The translations under genes were made by a program, and so were the position numbers. A stretch of 6,418 nt of DNA from Gammaproteobacteria bacterium (GTDB lineage Bacteria; Pseudomonadota; Gammaproteobacteria; Pseudomonadales; Porticoccaceae): NCBI GenBank assembly GCA_006227015.1, contig SBGI01000199.1, forward strand, positions 1 to 6,418, in the 5' to 3' direction. Below the pieces are notes generated by a model. It saw nothing but the letters and a program-made list of their open reading frames with translations. It had not been told where the DNA came from and did not search any database. How positions within the stretch are numbered: position 1 is the stretch's first letter; the number at the start of each line of letters is the position of its first letter. This document shows positions 1-6,333 of the stretch, piece after piece.

Positions 1-473
1 ACACCGATATTATCCGTCGGCATACTTTGCAGACCGATGGTTACTTTACCCCAGCTGCCGCCGAGATAAACGCTGCTGCCCAGCAGTCCGATATCACCAC
101 CATTGAAGTTGTCGATGTTGTCCTGGTTGGAGAACACCAGCGGGGTGATCTGGTTGCCGTTACCTGTGAAGTTGGGGTTACCGGAGAACGGTTCGATAGT
201 GACATCGAAACCGGCGTCCAGACCACCGTTCAGTTTAGTGGACCCGGAAAACGTCACCCTGCTACCCAGAGTAGTACCGTTATCCGACATCTGTACCATA
301 TCGCTGCCTTCACCATCATCGTAGTAAGACATGCTTTCATTGACCCAACCGGATATATTCCAGGAAGGACCCGCCGCCTCTTCGGCCAGAACTGACTGCG
401 CCACGCCCACAGTGGACATTGCAGCAGCCAGCGTTGCAATACGAAGTACTGCAGCCTTTTTCGTGTTTTTCAT
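1..473 (-). CDS. Outer-membrane porin, N-terminal part (truncated by left window edge)
   Basis: Read on the minus strand from an ATG at 473-471, the frame stays open for 157 codons to the window edge, so only the N-terminus is present. Residues 1-30 form a clear signal peptide: basic start MKNTKK, a hydrophobic Ala/Leu stretch, and a likely cleavage after SVLA (residue 30). The mature part begins EEAAGPSWNISGWVNES and then shows alternating polar/aromatic strands rich in Gly, Asn and Asp, for example VTFSGSTKLNGGLDAGFDV (73-91) and VYLGGSWGKVTIGLQ (135-149). This is the usual pattern of general Gram-negative porins (OmpC/Porin_4 type), which form trimeric beta-barrels for passive diffusion of small solutes. 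A GGGGTGAG Shine-Dalgarno-like sequence lies just upstream of the ATG (on the plus strand near 477-485), which supports this start. The gene is divergent from the rest of the window. Family assignment is good; substrate preference cannot be told. Confidence 0.86.
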   Translation of the reverse strand, partial: MKNTKKAAVLRIATLAAAMSTVGVAQSVLAEEAAGPSWNISGWVNESMSYYDDGEGSDMVQMSDNGTTLGSRVTFSGSTKLNGGLDAGFDVTIEPFSGNPNFTGNGNQITPLVFSNQDNIDNFNGGDIGLLGSSVYLGGSWGKVTIGLQSMPTDNIG

Positions 474-513
474 TGGACTCACCCCAAAGTTGTTTTTAGC
501 GTAAATAGTGAGC

Positions 514-553
514 AGAGCCCGCTCCTCCACAAGCAGAGGAACAACAAGGCTCT
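514..553 (-). promoter_or_regulatory. Nested stem-loop in the presumed porin 5' leader
   Basis: AGAGCC at 514-519 pairs with GGCTCT at 548-553, and inside it TCCTC at 523-527 pairs with GAGGA at 536-540 around an 8-base loop. If the porin transcript starts upstream (to the right) of 553, this would fold in its untranslated leader about 40-80 bases before the start codon. Porin leaders are common targets of small RNAs and RNA chaperones, but nothing here shows a particular mechanism. The stems are short, so chance pairing is possible. Confidence 0.3.
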
Positions 554-609
554 ATCCAGCATCGAAACTAAAACACCGATGGGCTCCAATCGCTATGAAC
601 TATTCTTCA

Positions 610-640
610 TGGACAGTTTCTTGCGTGAATTCCCTATAAT
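610..640 (+). promoter_or_regulatory. Weak sigma-70-like promoter candidate
   Basis: A perfect TATAAT -10 hexamer sits at 635-640. The best -35 match is TGGACA at 610-615 (5 of 6 to TTGACA), but the 19-base spacer is longer than the usual 16-18. If used, it would give a leader of about 210 bases before the gene at 860, and that leader would include the repeat cluster at 694-771. It is listed mainly because of the perfect -10. An A+T-rich region can produce such a hexamer by chance. Confidence 0.25.
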
Positions 641-693
641 TAAAGGCTGGAGACTATATAAAGATAAAAGGCAGGTTACATAGGGGATAGGCT

Positions 694-763
694 GCAAAGC
701 TTTATTTGGCAGTGGCGTTGGCACTTTAGAAGTTGGCACTTAGCCTTGTGGTTAAAGCTTTGC
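694..763. repeat. 11-bp perfect inverted repeat with AAAGCTTT cores, 48-bp spacer
   Basis: GCAAAGCTTTA at 694-704 is exactly inverted as TAAAGCTTTGC at 753-763. Each arm contains the 8-bp palindrome AAAGCTTT (696-703 and 754-761), so the two cores are also direct copies 58 bases apart. The layout resembles a pair of operator half-sets that could be bridged by a DNA-looping regulator; in RNA it could form a long-loop hairpin. No known regulator is recognised from the sequence. The repeat itself is certain, its function is not. Confidence 0.6.
706..741 (+). repeat. Three TTGGCA copies, two extended to GTTGGCACTT
   Basis: TTGGCA occurs at 706-711, 718-723 and 733-738. The last two copies extend to the 10-base direct repeat GTTGGCACTT (717-726 and 732-741, 15-base period). 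They lie inside the loop of the inverted repeat at 694-763. Tandem copies of this kind can be binding sites for a regulator, but the spacings (12 and 15) are not an obvious helical phase. Confidence 0.5.
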
Positions 764-771
764 CCAGGGCA
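761..771. promoter_or_regulatory. TGCCC-A-GGGCA palindrome
   Basis: A perfect 5-bp inverted repeat around a single central base, overlapping the right arm of the repeat at 753-763 and lying about 90 bases before the start of the small secreted-protein gene. It could be an operator for a dimeric regulator. It is short, and no named consensus was recognised. Confidence 0.25.
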
Positions 772-859
772 CTACTTCAATCGATGAACTGACAGCACAT
801 CAGAAAGTCGCCTAATACCCCCAAACCATAAAAACCATAACGACAAACAAGATCAGCTC

Positions 860-1162
860 ATGCCAAGATCAAGCCCCATACACCTTCGATTGTCGGCCAG
901 CCTGTTAATCTTGGTCTCAGGCACTCTGGCTTATGGCATGACCGTGCCAAGTATTGAGATAGTGCCTGGAGAACCAGAACCCATTCACAAAGATCACAAC
1001 AACGCGGCTGAACAACAGAAACACAATGAAAAAGCAATTTCTGACGACAGACAGCAGGACCAAGCGGGACAAAAAGAGGGGCAAGAAGCCATGATGAAAA
1101 AAGGACTACCTGACGACAGACCCGACGGTCATGGCAGTAACCCTGACACTCCCGACAAATAA
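860..1162 (+). CDS. Small secreted, charged, probably disordered protein of unknown function
   Basis: This 100-residue protein has a plausible Sec signal peptide: basic N-terminus, hydrophobic stretch LSASLLILVSGTLAYG (11-26), and likely cleavage after AYG. The mature part (27-100) is very hydrophilic, rich in Asp, Glu, Lys, Gln, His, Gly and Pro, has no cysteine, and contains two DDR motifs (62-64 and 85-87). It has no hydrophobic core, so it is probably unstructured in the periplasm. No family was recognised. The Shine-Dalgarno match is poor (AAGATC about 5 bases before the ATG). It ends 43 bases before the NosR-like gene and points the same way, so co-transcription is likely. The reverse-strand frame over the same DNA is Cys/Arg/Trp-rich and unconvincing. 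The signal peptide and position favour a real gene, but without homologues this is moderate. Confidence 0.6.
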   Translation: MPRSSPIHLRLSASLLILVSGTLAYGMTVPSIEIVPGEPEPIHKDHNNAAEQQKHNEKAISDDRQQDQAGQKEGQEAMMKKGLPDDRPDGHGSNPDTPDK

Positions 1163-1205
1163 CGCACAAGCTGCATTTTTCCAGACAAGATACTGATCCC
1201 AGACA

Positions 1206-3380
1206 ATGTCAATAACCAGGCCGTTCAAGAGCGTGAAAACCGTCAGTTACATCAGGTTCGTCTGGTGTCTGCTGCTCTTGATTGCTACAACCAGCTTCTG
1301 CTCTGCCTCTGAAAACAAAACAGATCAACTTATCCAGTCACTAATCCCAAACCTGTTTGATGACGCCGTTAGCGTTGGAGACAAACTCTCGGATGTAGCG
1401 GCCTGGCCGGTATACAACGACGACCAGTTGCTGGGATATGCCTTCCAGTCCACCGACCTGGTCGACCTGCGAGGCTTTGCGGGCAAGCCGGTTAACCTGC
1501 TCATCGGCATCGATACCAGCGGCACGTTTCAGGGGGTCAAGGTACTGGAACATCACGAACCGATGTTTAACCACGACCTGGTTGGCGCTATGCAGCGCTT
1601 CGTCAATCAATATAAGGGCCTTGGTATAAACACCAGAATCATTATCGACAATGGCAGTAAAGGCCATCCCGGTGAAGGTGCCAAGGAAGTCGTTAATGGC
1701 ACCGCACAATTTGACGGGATCAGCAAGGCAACTATCTCGCTCGCCGTGGTCAATAAAACGGTGCTGTCTTCCGCATTGCACGTGGCTCGCCAAAAAATAG
1801 CGGCCTACCAACAACAACGAGTTGTGGCCAAGGAAGACGTCTATACCCCGATGACCTGGCGGGCATTGCTTGATCAGAGCCTCATCCAGAAATGGACCAT
1901 TACCCGACACAAAGTGGAAAGGGCAACCGGCCTGCCACTAAAACATTACGCGGACCCCAACATTGATCTCAGCAATCCCGACGCAGACCTTAATTTCCAT
2001 TACGGCTATCTGAACTCACCCCTGATCGGCAAAAATCTGCTTGGCGAAGCCAGCTTTAAGAGCCTGAAAAAAGCACTCCGCCCGGGGGAACAGGCCATTG
2101 TCGTTTTTGCAGACGGCTTTTATGACTACCTGGGCGTCGACTTTATTCCAAACACGGAAGCCAAAAAGCTGTTTATCGAGCAGCAAGGGTTGCGTATTCC
2201 CCTGTTAGATATGGATTTCTTTGACCGGTCTTTCATCGCGCAAGCACAGATGAATGCCGGCATAAACAATGTTCATATCTTTAAAATTCCCGCCTCCTTC
2301 GGGCTTCAACCCAACAAACCCATGCAGTTCACCCTCAATATGGACCTGCTACTGCCCAACGGTAGATACCTGGAGGCAAGGTTCCAGGACAGCTACGCCC
2401 TTCCCGAAAACCTGTTTGAGTTATTACCCGAAGACACCGTCGAAACTGAGGAGGCGATATGGAAAGGTATCTGGAAGAACCGCAGTGTCGATATCGCCAT
2501 CCTGATTGTGTCACTGGTGCTGCTCACCATCATCTTTATCAAACAGCAGGCAGCCAGCAAACAGACTGTGACCTTTCAGCGATTCCGCTGGGGCTTCCTT
2601 TTTTTCACACTCTTTTTTATTGGCTTCTACGCCCAAGGCCAGCTTTCGGTTATCAACATATACACCCTGTTGCTGGAAACCTGGCGTGGTTTCAATCTCG
2701 AGTTCTTCCTGCTTGATCCTATTATTTTCATTCTGTGGGTCTTCACCGTTGTCAGCCTGGTGCTATGGGGCAGAGGTCTGTTCTGCGGCTGGCTATGCCC
2801 GTTTGGCGCACTTCAGGAAATGGCCGCCTGGTTAGGTACAAAGTTAAAACTGAAGCAAATACGCATCTCACCAAGACTCAACACCACCCTGATCAAATTC
2901 AAGTACGTGATTTTCATTGCGCTGATCGCTTCAGCATTTTATTCCTCGGCGCTTACCGAACAACTCTCTGAAGTAGAACCTTTCAAGACCTCCATGACCT
3001 TCTATTTCATACGGTCCTGGCCATTTGTGGCCTATGCCCTGCTACTGTTGCTGGCCGGTATGTTTATCCACAAGTTTTATTGCCGTTTTATCTGCCCACT
3101 GGGTGCCGGGCTGGCGATTGTCGGCAAGTTCCACATTTTTGAATGGCTCAATCGCCGACGGGAGTGCGGCTCTCCCTGCCAGGTTTGCCGACACCGCTGC
3201 GGCATCAACGCCATCGATCGGGAAGGCAACATCGATTACAACGAGTGCATCCAGTGCCTTGAATGCATTGTCATCATCAACGATGACAAGCAATGCGCCC
3301 CGGCAATGGTCGCCAACAAGAAGTCATCCGTCAGGCCGGTCAAGTTTGTCGAGCCAATGACCGCCAGCGTCAGTTCATAA
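1206..3380 (+). CDS. NosR/NirI-family membrane flavo-iron-sulfur protein
   Basis: At 724 residues this matches the usual NosR length. An N-terminal signal/anchor (about 16-34) precedes a periplasmic FMN-binding domain. The motif DGISKATIS (170-178) contains T176, the likely covalent FMN threonine. The NosR-typical segment SPLIGKNLLGE (271-281) follows. Predicted membrane helices lie near 428-446, 462-478, 503-521, 565-582 and 602-621. Two CxxxCP motifs, CGWLCPFGAL (527-536) and CRFICPLGAG (626-635), flank them. The C-terminal ferredoxin part has C654, C658, C661, C665 and C681, C684, C687, C697 for two 4Fe-4S clusters. In this family electrons pass between membrane/cytoplasmic clusters and the periplasmic flavin; NosR supports nitrous oxide reductase activity and maturation. 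No nosZDFYL follows, so nosR is not assigned; NirI or a PceC-like role is possible. The start lacks a strong Shine-Dalgarno sequence, but the signal peptide supports it. Confidence 0.9.
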   Translation: MSITRPFKSVKTVSYIRFVWCLLLLIATTSFCSASENKTDQLIQSLIPNLFDDAVSVGDKLSDVAAWPVYNDDQLLGYAFQSTDLVDLRGFAGKPVNLLIGIDTSGTFQGVKVLEHHEPMFNHDLVGAMQRFVNQYKGLGINTRIIIDNGSKGHPGEGAKEVVNGTAQFDGISKATISLAVVNKTVLSSALHVARQKIAAYQQQRVVAKEDVYTPMTWRALLDQSLIQKWTITRHKVERATGLPLKHYADPNIDLSNPDADLNFHYGYLNSPLIGKNLLGEASFKSLKKALRPGEQAIVVFADGFYDYLGVDFIPNTEAKKLFIEQQGLRIPLLDMDFFDRSFIAQAQMNAGINNVHIFKIPASFGLQPNKPMQFTLNMDLLLPNGRYLEARFQDSYALPENLFELLPEDTVETEEAIWKGIWKNRSVDIAILIVSLVLLTIIFIKQQAASKQTVTFQRFRWGFLFFTLFFIGFYAQGQLSVINIYTLLLETWRGFNLEFFLLDPIIFILWVFTVVSLVLWGRGLFCGWLCPFGALQEMAAWLGTKLKLKQIRISPRLNTTLIKFKYVIFIALIASAFYSSALTEQLSEVEPFKTSMTFYFIRSWPFVAYALLLLLAGMFIHKFYCRFICPLGAGLAIVGKFHIFEWLNRRRECGSPCQVCRHRCGINAIDREGNIDYNECIQCLECIVIINDDKQCAPAMVANKKSSVRPVKFVEPMTASVSS

Positions 3381-3388
3381 CCGGTACA

Positions 3389-3410
3389 ACCCGCACAACG
3401 GACTGCGGGT
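3389..3410 (+). terminator. Hairpin after the NosR-like gene, no T-tract
   Basis: ACCCGCA (3389-3395) pairs with TGCGGGT (3404-3410) around an 8-base loop, starting 9 bases after the stop codon. On the plus strand it is followed by AAAACAATTG rather than a run of T, so it is not a standard intrinsic terminator. It may protect the 3' end of the message or attenuate read-through into the kinase gene. Whether 3546 onward is transcribed from 860/1206 or from its own promoter is not settled; no clear promoter is visible in 3381-3545. Confidence 0.35.
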
Positions 3411-3545
3411 AAAACAATTGTCCAACCTCGAAGAGCGGGCTCGAAAGTAGCAGGCCACGGTCCGGAGATAAGGACAGCTCTAGGCTACAACCCCAAATCG
3501 CGATATGCTGAGAACCTTCAGGGCTTTACTACCGACGATAAAAAT

Positions 3546-5252
3546 ATGAGCCTCAGACTTAAAATTTACCTTTTCTTTGCCATGTTATTAATAATTACCT
3601 TAATAACGACTACCGGCATTCTGATTACCAACGCGCGCCAGTCCGTACACACTAAAGTGGAAAGTGCCATGACAGCCGCGGCTCACCTGTTGACCGTAGC
3701 CATGCCACCCACGCCTTCAAGAAACTCCCCGACAGCCCACCAGCGCATGGGAGACCTGGTCAAGGTGATGAGTGAAATTCGCGGCCTCTATATCATGGTG
3801 TATCGAAATGGCCAGCTGCTGTATGCCGGGGGGCCAAACACGGACAACCTGACCAGACCCCCTGACCTGTTTATCAAGATGCTCTCCCCCACCATCAAGC
3901 CGCTTGTCACTCGTTTTGCCGGCGGCATGCTGGTGATACACGCAGAACCCATTCAGGAAATCAGTGAGCGTTGGCTGGATATCCGCGCACTGGTAACGTT
4001 TGGCGCAGCACTGTCGCTTTTTATTCTTCTAATTCTCTATGTGGGCATCAACCGACTGCTGCGACCACTGGAATATATCTCCAATGCACTGGCAGGCTTC
4101 GGTAAAGGAAACCTGAGTGTTCGCCTGCCCAAATTCTCCATGAAGGAAATGAACAATATCAGCGATGCGTTCAACAGCATGGTTGAAGCGCTGCAGGGGA
4201 GCATCGAAGAAAACCAGCGCATGGCTACGCTGGTCAAACAGTCCAGTGATGCCATTGTCTCGCTGGACCATAATGGAAGAATCACGTTCTGTAACAGAGC
4301 CGCCAAACAGATGTTCCCGGAGCTGGCTTCCGAGCTGAATGGCAAATCATTTCTCAACCTGAAGCTCGGGGGTTACGAAGAACGGATCATTACCATTATC
4401 GAAAAAAATGAAACTGTCGATAACCTGGAAATCACTCTAGGCCAGGATGACCAGTGCACCACATCTATGTTGCTGTCCATCTCGCCTCTGGCCAATGCGG
4501 AAGACAAGTCCATTGGCTTTATATGCACACTGCGGGACGTGACTGAACACAAACAGGCCGAACTGGCAAAACGACAGCTGCATGAATCCCGTTTGCTTAC
4601 ACAGCACATTTCAAATGTTCAGGAAAACGAACGCCGCAACCTTGCCCGGGAGTTACACGATGAGCTTGGGCAGTGCCTGACAGCGATCAAAACGGATGCC
4701 GTGCTGATAAGAAACCGCATCAGTACATCCGACTCAAAAATCAACAATAGCGCCCAGGCCATCATTGACGTGGCCAGTCATATTTACGATGTGGTTCACC
4801 ATATGCTGGCGAGATTGCGCCCCACGTCACTGGACGACCTGGGCTTGGTGTTAACCCTGCAAGACACCATCGAAACCTGGCAGGAACGGCAGCCGAATAT
4901 CACATTTCACCTGGAACTCGCCGGCAGCCTGGACAACCTGGATGAAGAGATCAATATGACCATCTTCCGTATCATCCAGGAATCCATCACCAATGCCGTA
5001 CGGCATGCAGATTGCTCAAGAATTACTGTGTCCGTCGCCCACGTTCACAATGAGAAAAAGTTGTACCTGGATGTTCACGACAACGGCAAAGGGATGCAGG
5101 TCAAGGATTTCTACTCTGACGTAGACTTTGGCATCCTTGGCATACAGGAAAGGACACAAAACCTGCGAGGCGACTTCCAGCTGATCAGCAAGCCTGGCGA
5201 TGGCGTTAAAATAAAGGTAAAAATACCCCTCGAAGCGGAGCACGTGCTATGA
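3546..5252 (+). CDS. Membrane sensor histidine kinase, NarX/UhpB-type (HAMP-PAS-HisKA_3-HATPase)
   Basis: The 568-residue protein has a first membrane helix at about 7-28 and a small periplasmic sensor region (about 30-145). The start MSLRLKIYLF and NARQSVHTKVES resemble LapD/MoxY-type input domains. A second helix (147-167) leads to HAMP (about 168-222), a PAS domain (about 226-336), then HisKA_3 with the motif RNLARELHDELGQ. The phosphoacceptor is H371. The ATPase domain shows an N-box with N483 (ESITNAVRHA), DNGKGM at 512-517 and GILGIQERT at 529-537, all intact. It should autophosphorylate and pass phosphate to the regulator encoded next, whose ATG overlaps its stop by 4 bases. The periplasmic part has no clear NarX nitrate P-box, and the PAS lacks obvious haem or metal ligands, so the signal is unknown. 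The start has no good Shine-Dalgarno sequence, but the N-terminal helix supports it. Confidence 0.92.
   Translation: MSLRLKIYLFFAMLLIITLITTTGILITNARQSVHTKVESAMTAAAHLLTVAMPPTPSRNSPTAHQRMGDLVKVMSEIRGLYIMVYRNGQLLYAGGPNTDNLTRPPDLFIKMLSPTIKPLVTRFAGGMLVIHAEPIQEISERWLDIRALVTFGAALSLFILLILYVGINRLLRPLEYISNALAGFGKGNLSVRLPKFSMKEMNNISDAFNSMVEALQGSIEENQRMATLVKQSSDAIVSLDHNGRITFCNRAAKQMFPELASELNGKSFLNLKLGGYEERIITIIEKNETVDNLEITLGQDDQCTTSMLLSISPLANAEDKSIGFICTLRDVTEHKQAELAKRQLHESRLLTQHISNVQENERRNLARELHDELGQCLTAIKTDAVLIRNRISTSDSKINNSAQAIIDVASHIYDVVHHMLARLRPTSLDDLGLVLTLQDTIETWQERQPNITFHLELAGSLDNLDEEINMTIFRIIQESITNAVRHADCSRITVSVAHVHNEKKLYLDVHDNGKGMQVKDFYSDVDFGILGIQERTQNLRGDFQLISKPGDGVKIKVKIPLEAEHVL
5237..5240 (+). 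promoter_or_regulatory. Ribosome binding site inside the kinase gene
   Basis: GGAG lies 8 bases before the ATG at 5249, within the last codons of the kinase. Together with the 4-base ATGA stop/start overlap it fixes the regulator start and indicates translational coupling. Confidence 0.6.
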
Positions 5253-5893
5253 GCTTTGCCAACCTCACCGTATTACTGGTTGACGACCACGAACTGGTCA
5301 GGGCCGGCTTCCGCCGTCTCCTTGAAGATGGCGAAGGCATTAGGGAGGTATTGGAGGCAGACAATGGTGAGCTGGCCACCTGCCTCTACAAAAAACATCA
5401 CCCCGATGTGGTCGTGATGGATATTTCCATGCCGGGTATTGGCGGGCTCGGGGCCATTGAAAAAATCATCTGTTATGACCCCAAGGCCAAGATCCTGGTT
5501 CTGAGTGTTTACGAAGACAGCGTTTTCACCAACCAGGCGTTAAAGGCCGGTGCCAAGGGTTTTATCCCCAAGAGAAGTGCCCCGGAAGAAATGTACAAAG
5601 CACTTCACGAGGTGTCGGAAGGGAAAATCTACCTCAGTTCCAACATTGCCCAACAGATCGCAGTGATGAAGCTGAATGGCATGACAAACGTGCTGGAGAA
5701 TCTCAGCCAACGGGAGTTTGAAATCTTCAGACTGCTCGCTGAGGGCAAGACGGTCAATGACATTGCTGAGATCTTTAACCTGAGTCCGAAAACTGTCGGC
5801 ACCCACCATACCAATATCAAACAGAAGCTCAATGTCTCTAACTCGGCAGAACTTGCACGCCTTGCCATCCGACATGGCCTAATTGACGCTTGA
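5249..5893 (+). CDS. NarL/FixJ-family response regulator (REC-LuxR HTH)
   Basis: The 214 residues have the standard architecture and length. The receiver domain (about 6-122) has acidic residues D12 and D13, phosphoacceptor D58 (VVVMDISMPG), switch S86 (VLSVYED) and K108 (GFIPKRSAP), so it should be phosphorylatable. The C-terminal LuxR-type helix-turn-helix (about 150-210) starts LSQREFEIFRLLAEGKTVND, with the recognition helix around LSPKTVGTHHTNIKQKL. It is expected to dimerise on phosphorylation and bind DNA in the cytoplasm. The kinase encoded just upstream, overlapping by 4 bases, is the obvious partner. Targets are unknown; the NosR-like gene, the small secreted protein and the porin are the nearest candidates. 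Receiver and HTH together resemble NarL and UvrY/GacA regulators, too generally for a gene name. Confidence 0.95.
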   Translation: MSFANLTVLLVDDHELVRAGFRRLLEDGEGIREVLEADNGELATCLYKKHHPDVVVMDISMPGIGGLGAIEKIICYDPKAKILVLSVYEDSVFTNQALKAGAKGFIPKRSAPEEMYKALHEVSEGKIYLSSNIAQQIAVMKLNGMTNVLENLSQREFEIFRLLAEGKTVNDIAEIFNLSPKTVGTHHTNIKQKLNVSNSAELARLAIRHGLIDA

Positions 5894-5903
5894 TATAAGC
5901 GTC
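5885..5903 (+). terminator. Hairpin spanning the response-regulator stop codon
   Basis: GACGCTT (5885-5891) pairs perfectly with AAGCGTC (5897-5903) around the 5-base loop GATAT; the TGA stop at 5891-5893 lies in the stem and loop. Downstream is TCCGCCCCCCTTT, with only three T residues, so this is a poor match to an intrinsic terminator. It could still end or stabilise the two-component message, possibly with Rho. Confidence 0.4.
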
Positions 5904-5950
5904 TCCGCCCCCCTTTAGCCCAACATCCTCGCCTAACGACCAAATGCAGA

Positions 5951-6178
5951 ATGGCCGTTTTCTATCTTTTTCCTCCCAATAGCCGATTTGAATCACATAG
6001 AACCATACTATCGACCACAAACACTCTGGAAAGAAGCAAATCTGGACTTTTCTACGGACCTAGTCTAAACCCTGATAAACACTTCAGGAAAATCCTTAGT
6101 CATGTTGGGGGTATTACTGATGAAACCTACCCTATCTGGGTGCAGAATCTTCTAAAAATGGGGTGCATTAAAAAGTGA
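5951..6178 (+). CDS. Doubtful small ORF, 75 residues, unknown
   Basis: The frame encodes MAVFYLFPPNSRFESH at its start and ends in NLLKMGCIKK. No domain, signal peptide or membrane segment is evident and no family was recognised. No Shine-Dalgarno sequence precedes the ATG. It lies in the same frame as the response regulator and the frame is open from the regulator stop codon (5894) onward, so it might be a chance open stretch or the decayed remainder of another gene. The central and C-terminal residues have a protein-like mix, which is why it is kept at low confidence. Confidence 0.22.
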   Translation: MAVFYLFPPNSRFESHRTILSTTNTLERSKSGLFYGPSLNPDKHFRKILSHVGGITDETYPIWVQNLLKMGCIKK

Positions 6179-6327
6179 GAGAACGCCCCGCAACATCTAA
6201 TAAGAAAATTTGTAAGCAATACAGGCAACTCAGGGGGCATGTCTTTTATCTATACAACACCAAAGGAACAGTCTCACCCTGAAAAAACAATAAATAACAG
6301 AAATATCCCTAAAAAGATAACTATAAA

Positions 6328-6333
6328 AGAGGA
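6328..6333 (+). promoter_or_regulatory. Ribosome binding site for the XRE regulator
   Basis: AGAGGA, 8 bases before the GTG at 6342, is one of the strongest Shine-Dalgarno matches in the window. It decides for the GTG start over the in-frame ATG at 6354. Confidence 0.55.

Larger units (their letters stand above)
474..859. other. Divergent 386-base intergenic region
   Basis: No convincing gene lies here. The region must carry the porin promoter and leader (leftward) and probably the promoter for the rightward genes at 860 and 1206. It contains, in order: the porin Shine-Dalgarno site, a nested hairpin at 514-553, a TATAAT hexamer at 635-640, and an A+T-rich patch around 650-670. These are followed by a cluster of repeats at 694-771. 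I did not find a clear FNR box (TTGAT-N4-ATCAA) in it. No promoter with both good -35 and -10 elements at normal spacing could be assigned to either direction. Confidence 0.6.

Noticed and set aside
27..395. 122-codon open frame on the plus strand
   Set aside because: It lies antisense to the porin, which has a signal peptide, a ribosome site and porin-like strands; the plus-strand translation has no recognisable features.
707..722. Sigma-54 promoter (TGGCAG-N5-TTGG)
   Set aside because: The spacing fits the TGGCAC-N5-TTGC consensus but the important C of the -12 GC is replaced by G. The related TGGCAC at 734-739 has TTG one base out of register. No enhancer-binding protein gene is nearby.
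868..872. FNR half-site ATCAA near the start of the small secreted-protein gene
   Set aside because: The matching TTGAT half is absent at the required spacing and the site is inside the coding region.
858..1169. 103-codon minus-strand frame over the small secreted-protein gene
   Set aside because: Its translation is Cys-, Arg- and Trp-rich without a sensible pattern, while the plus-strand frame has a signal peptide and fits the operon direction.
1290..1305. Lipoprotein signal (cysteine at residue 32 of the NosR-like protein)
   Set aside because: The residues before it (TTSFC) do not match a lipobox; a signal/anchor helix as in other NosR proteins explains the region.
1341..1910. 189-codon open frame on the minus strand
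   Set aside because: Entirely antisense to the FMN-binding part of the NosR-like gene, whose motifs are intact; no start signal or domain is apparent on the reverse strand.
3433..3442. GAGC-GG-GCTC palindrome and CTCGAA direct copies in the 3381-3545 spacer
   Set aside because: Very short elements that are expected by chance in G+C-containing DNA, with no promoter beside them.
5838..6020. 60-codon minus-strand frame
   Set aside because: Overlaps the end of the response regulator, with no ribosome site or domain; treated as a chance frame.
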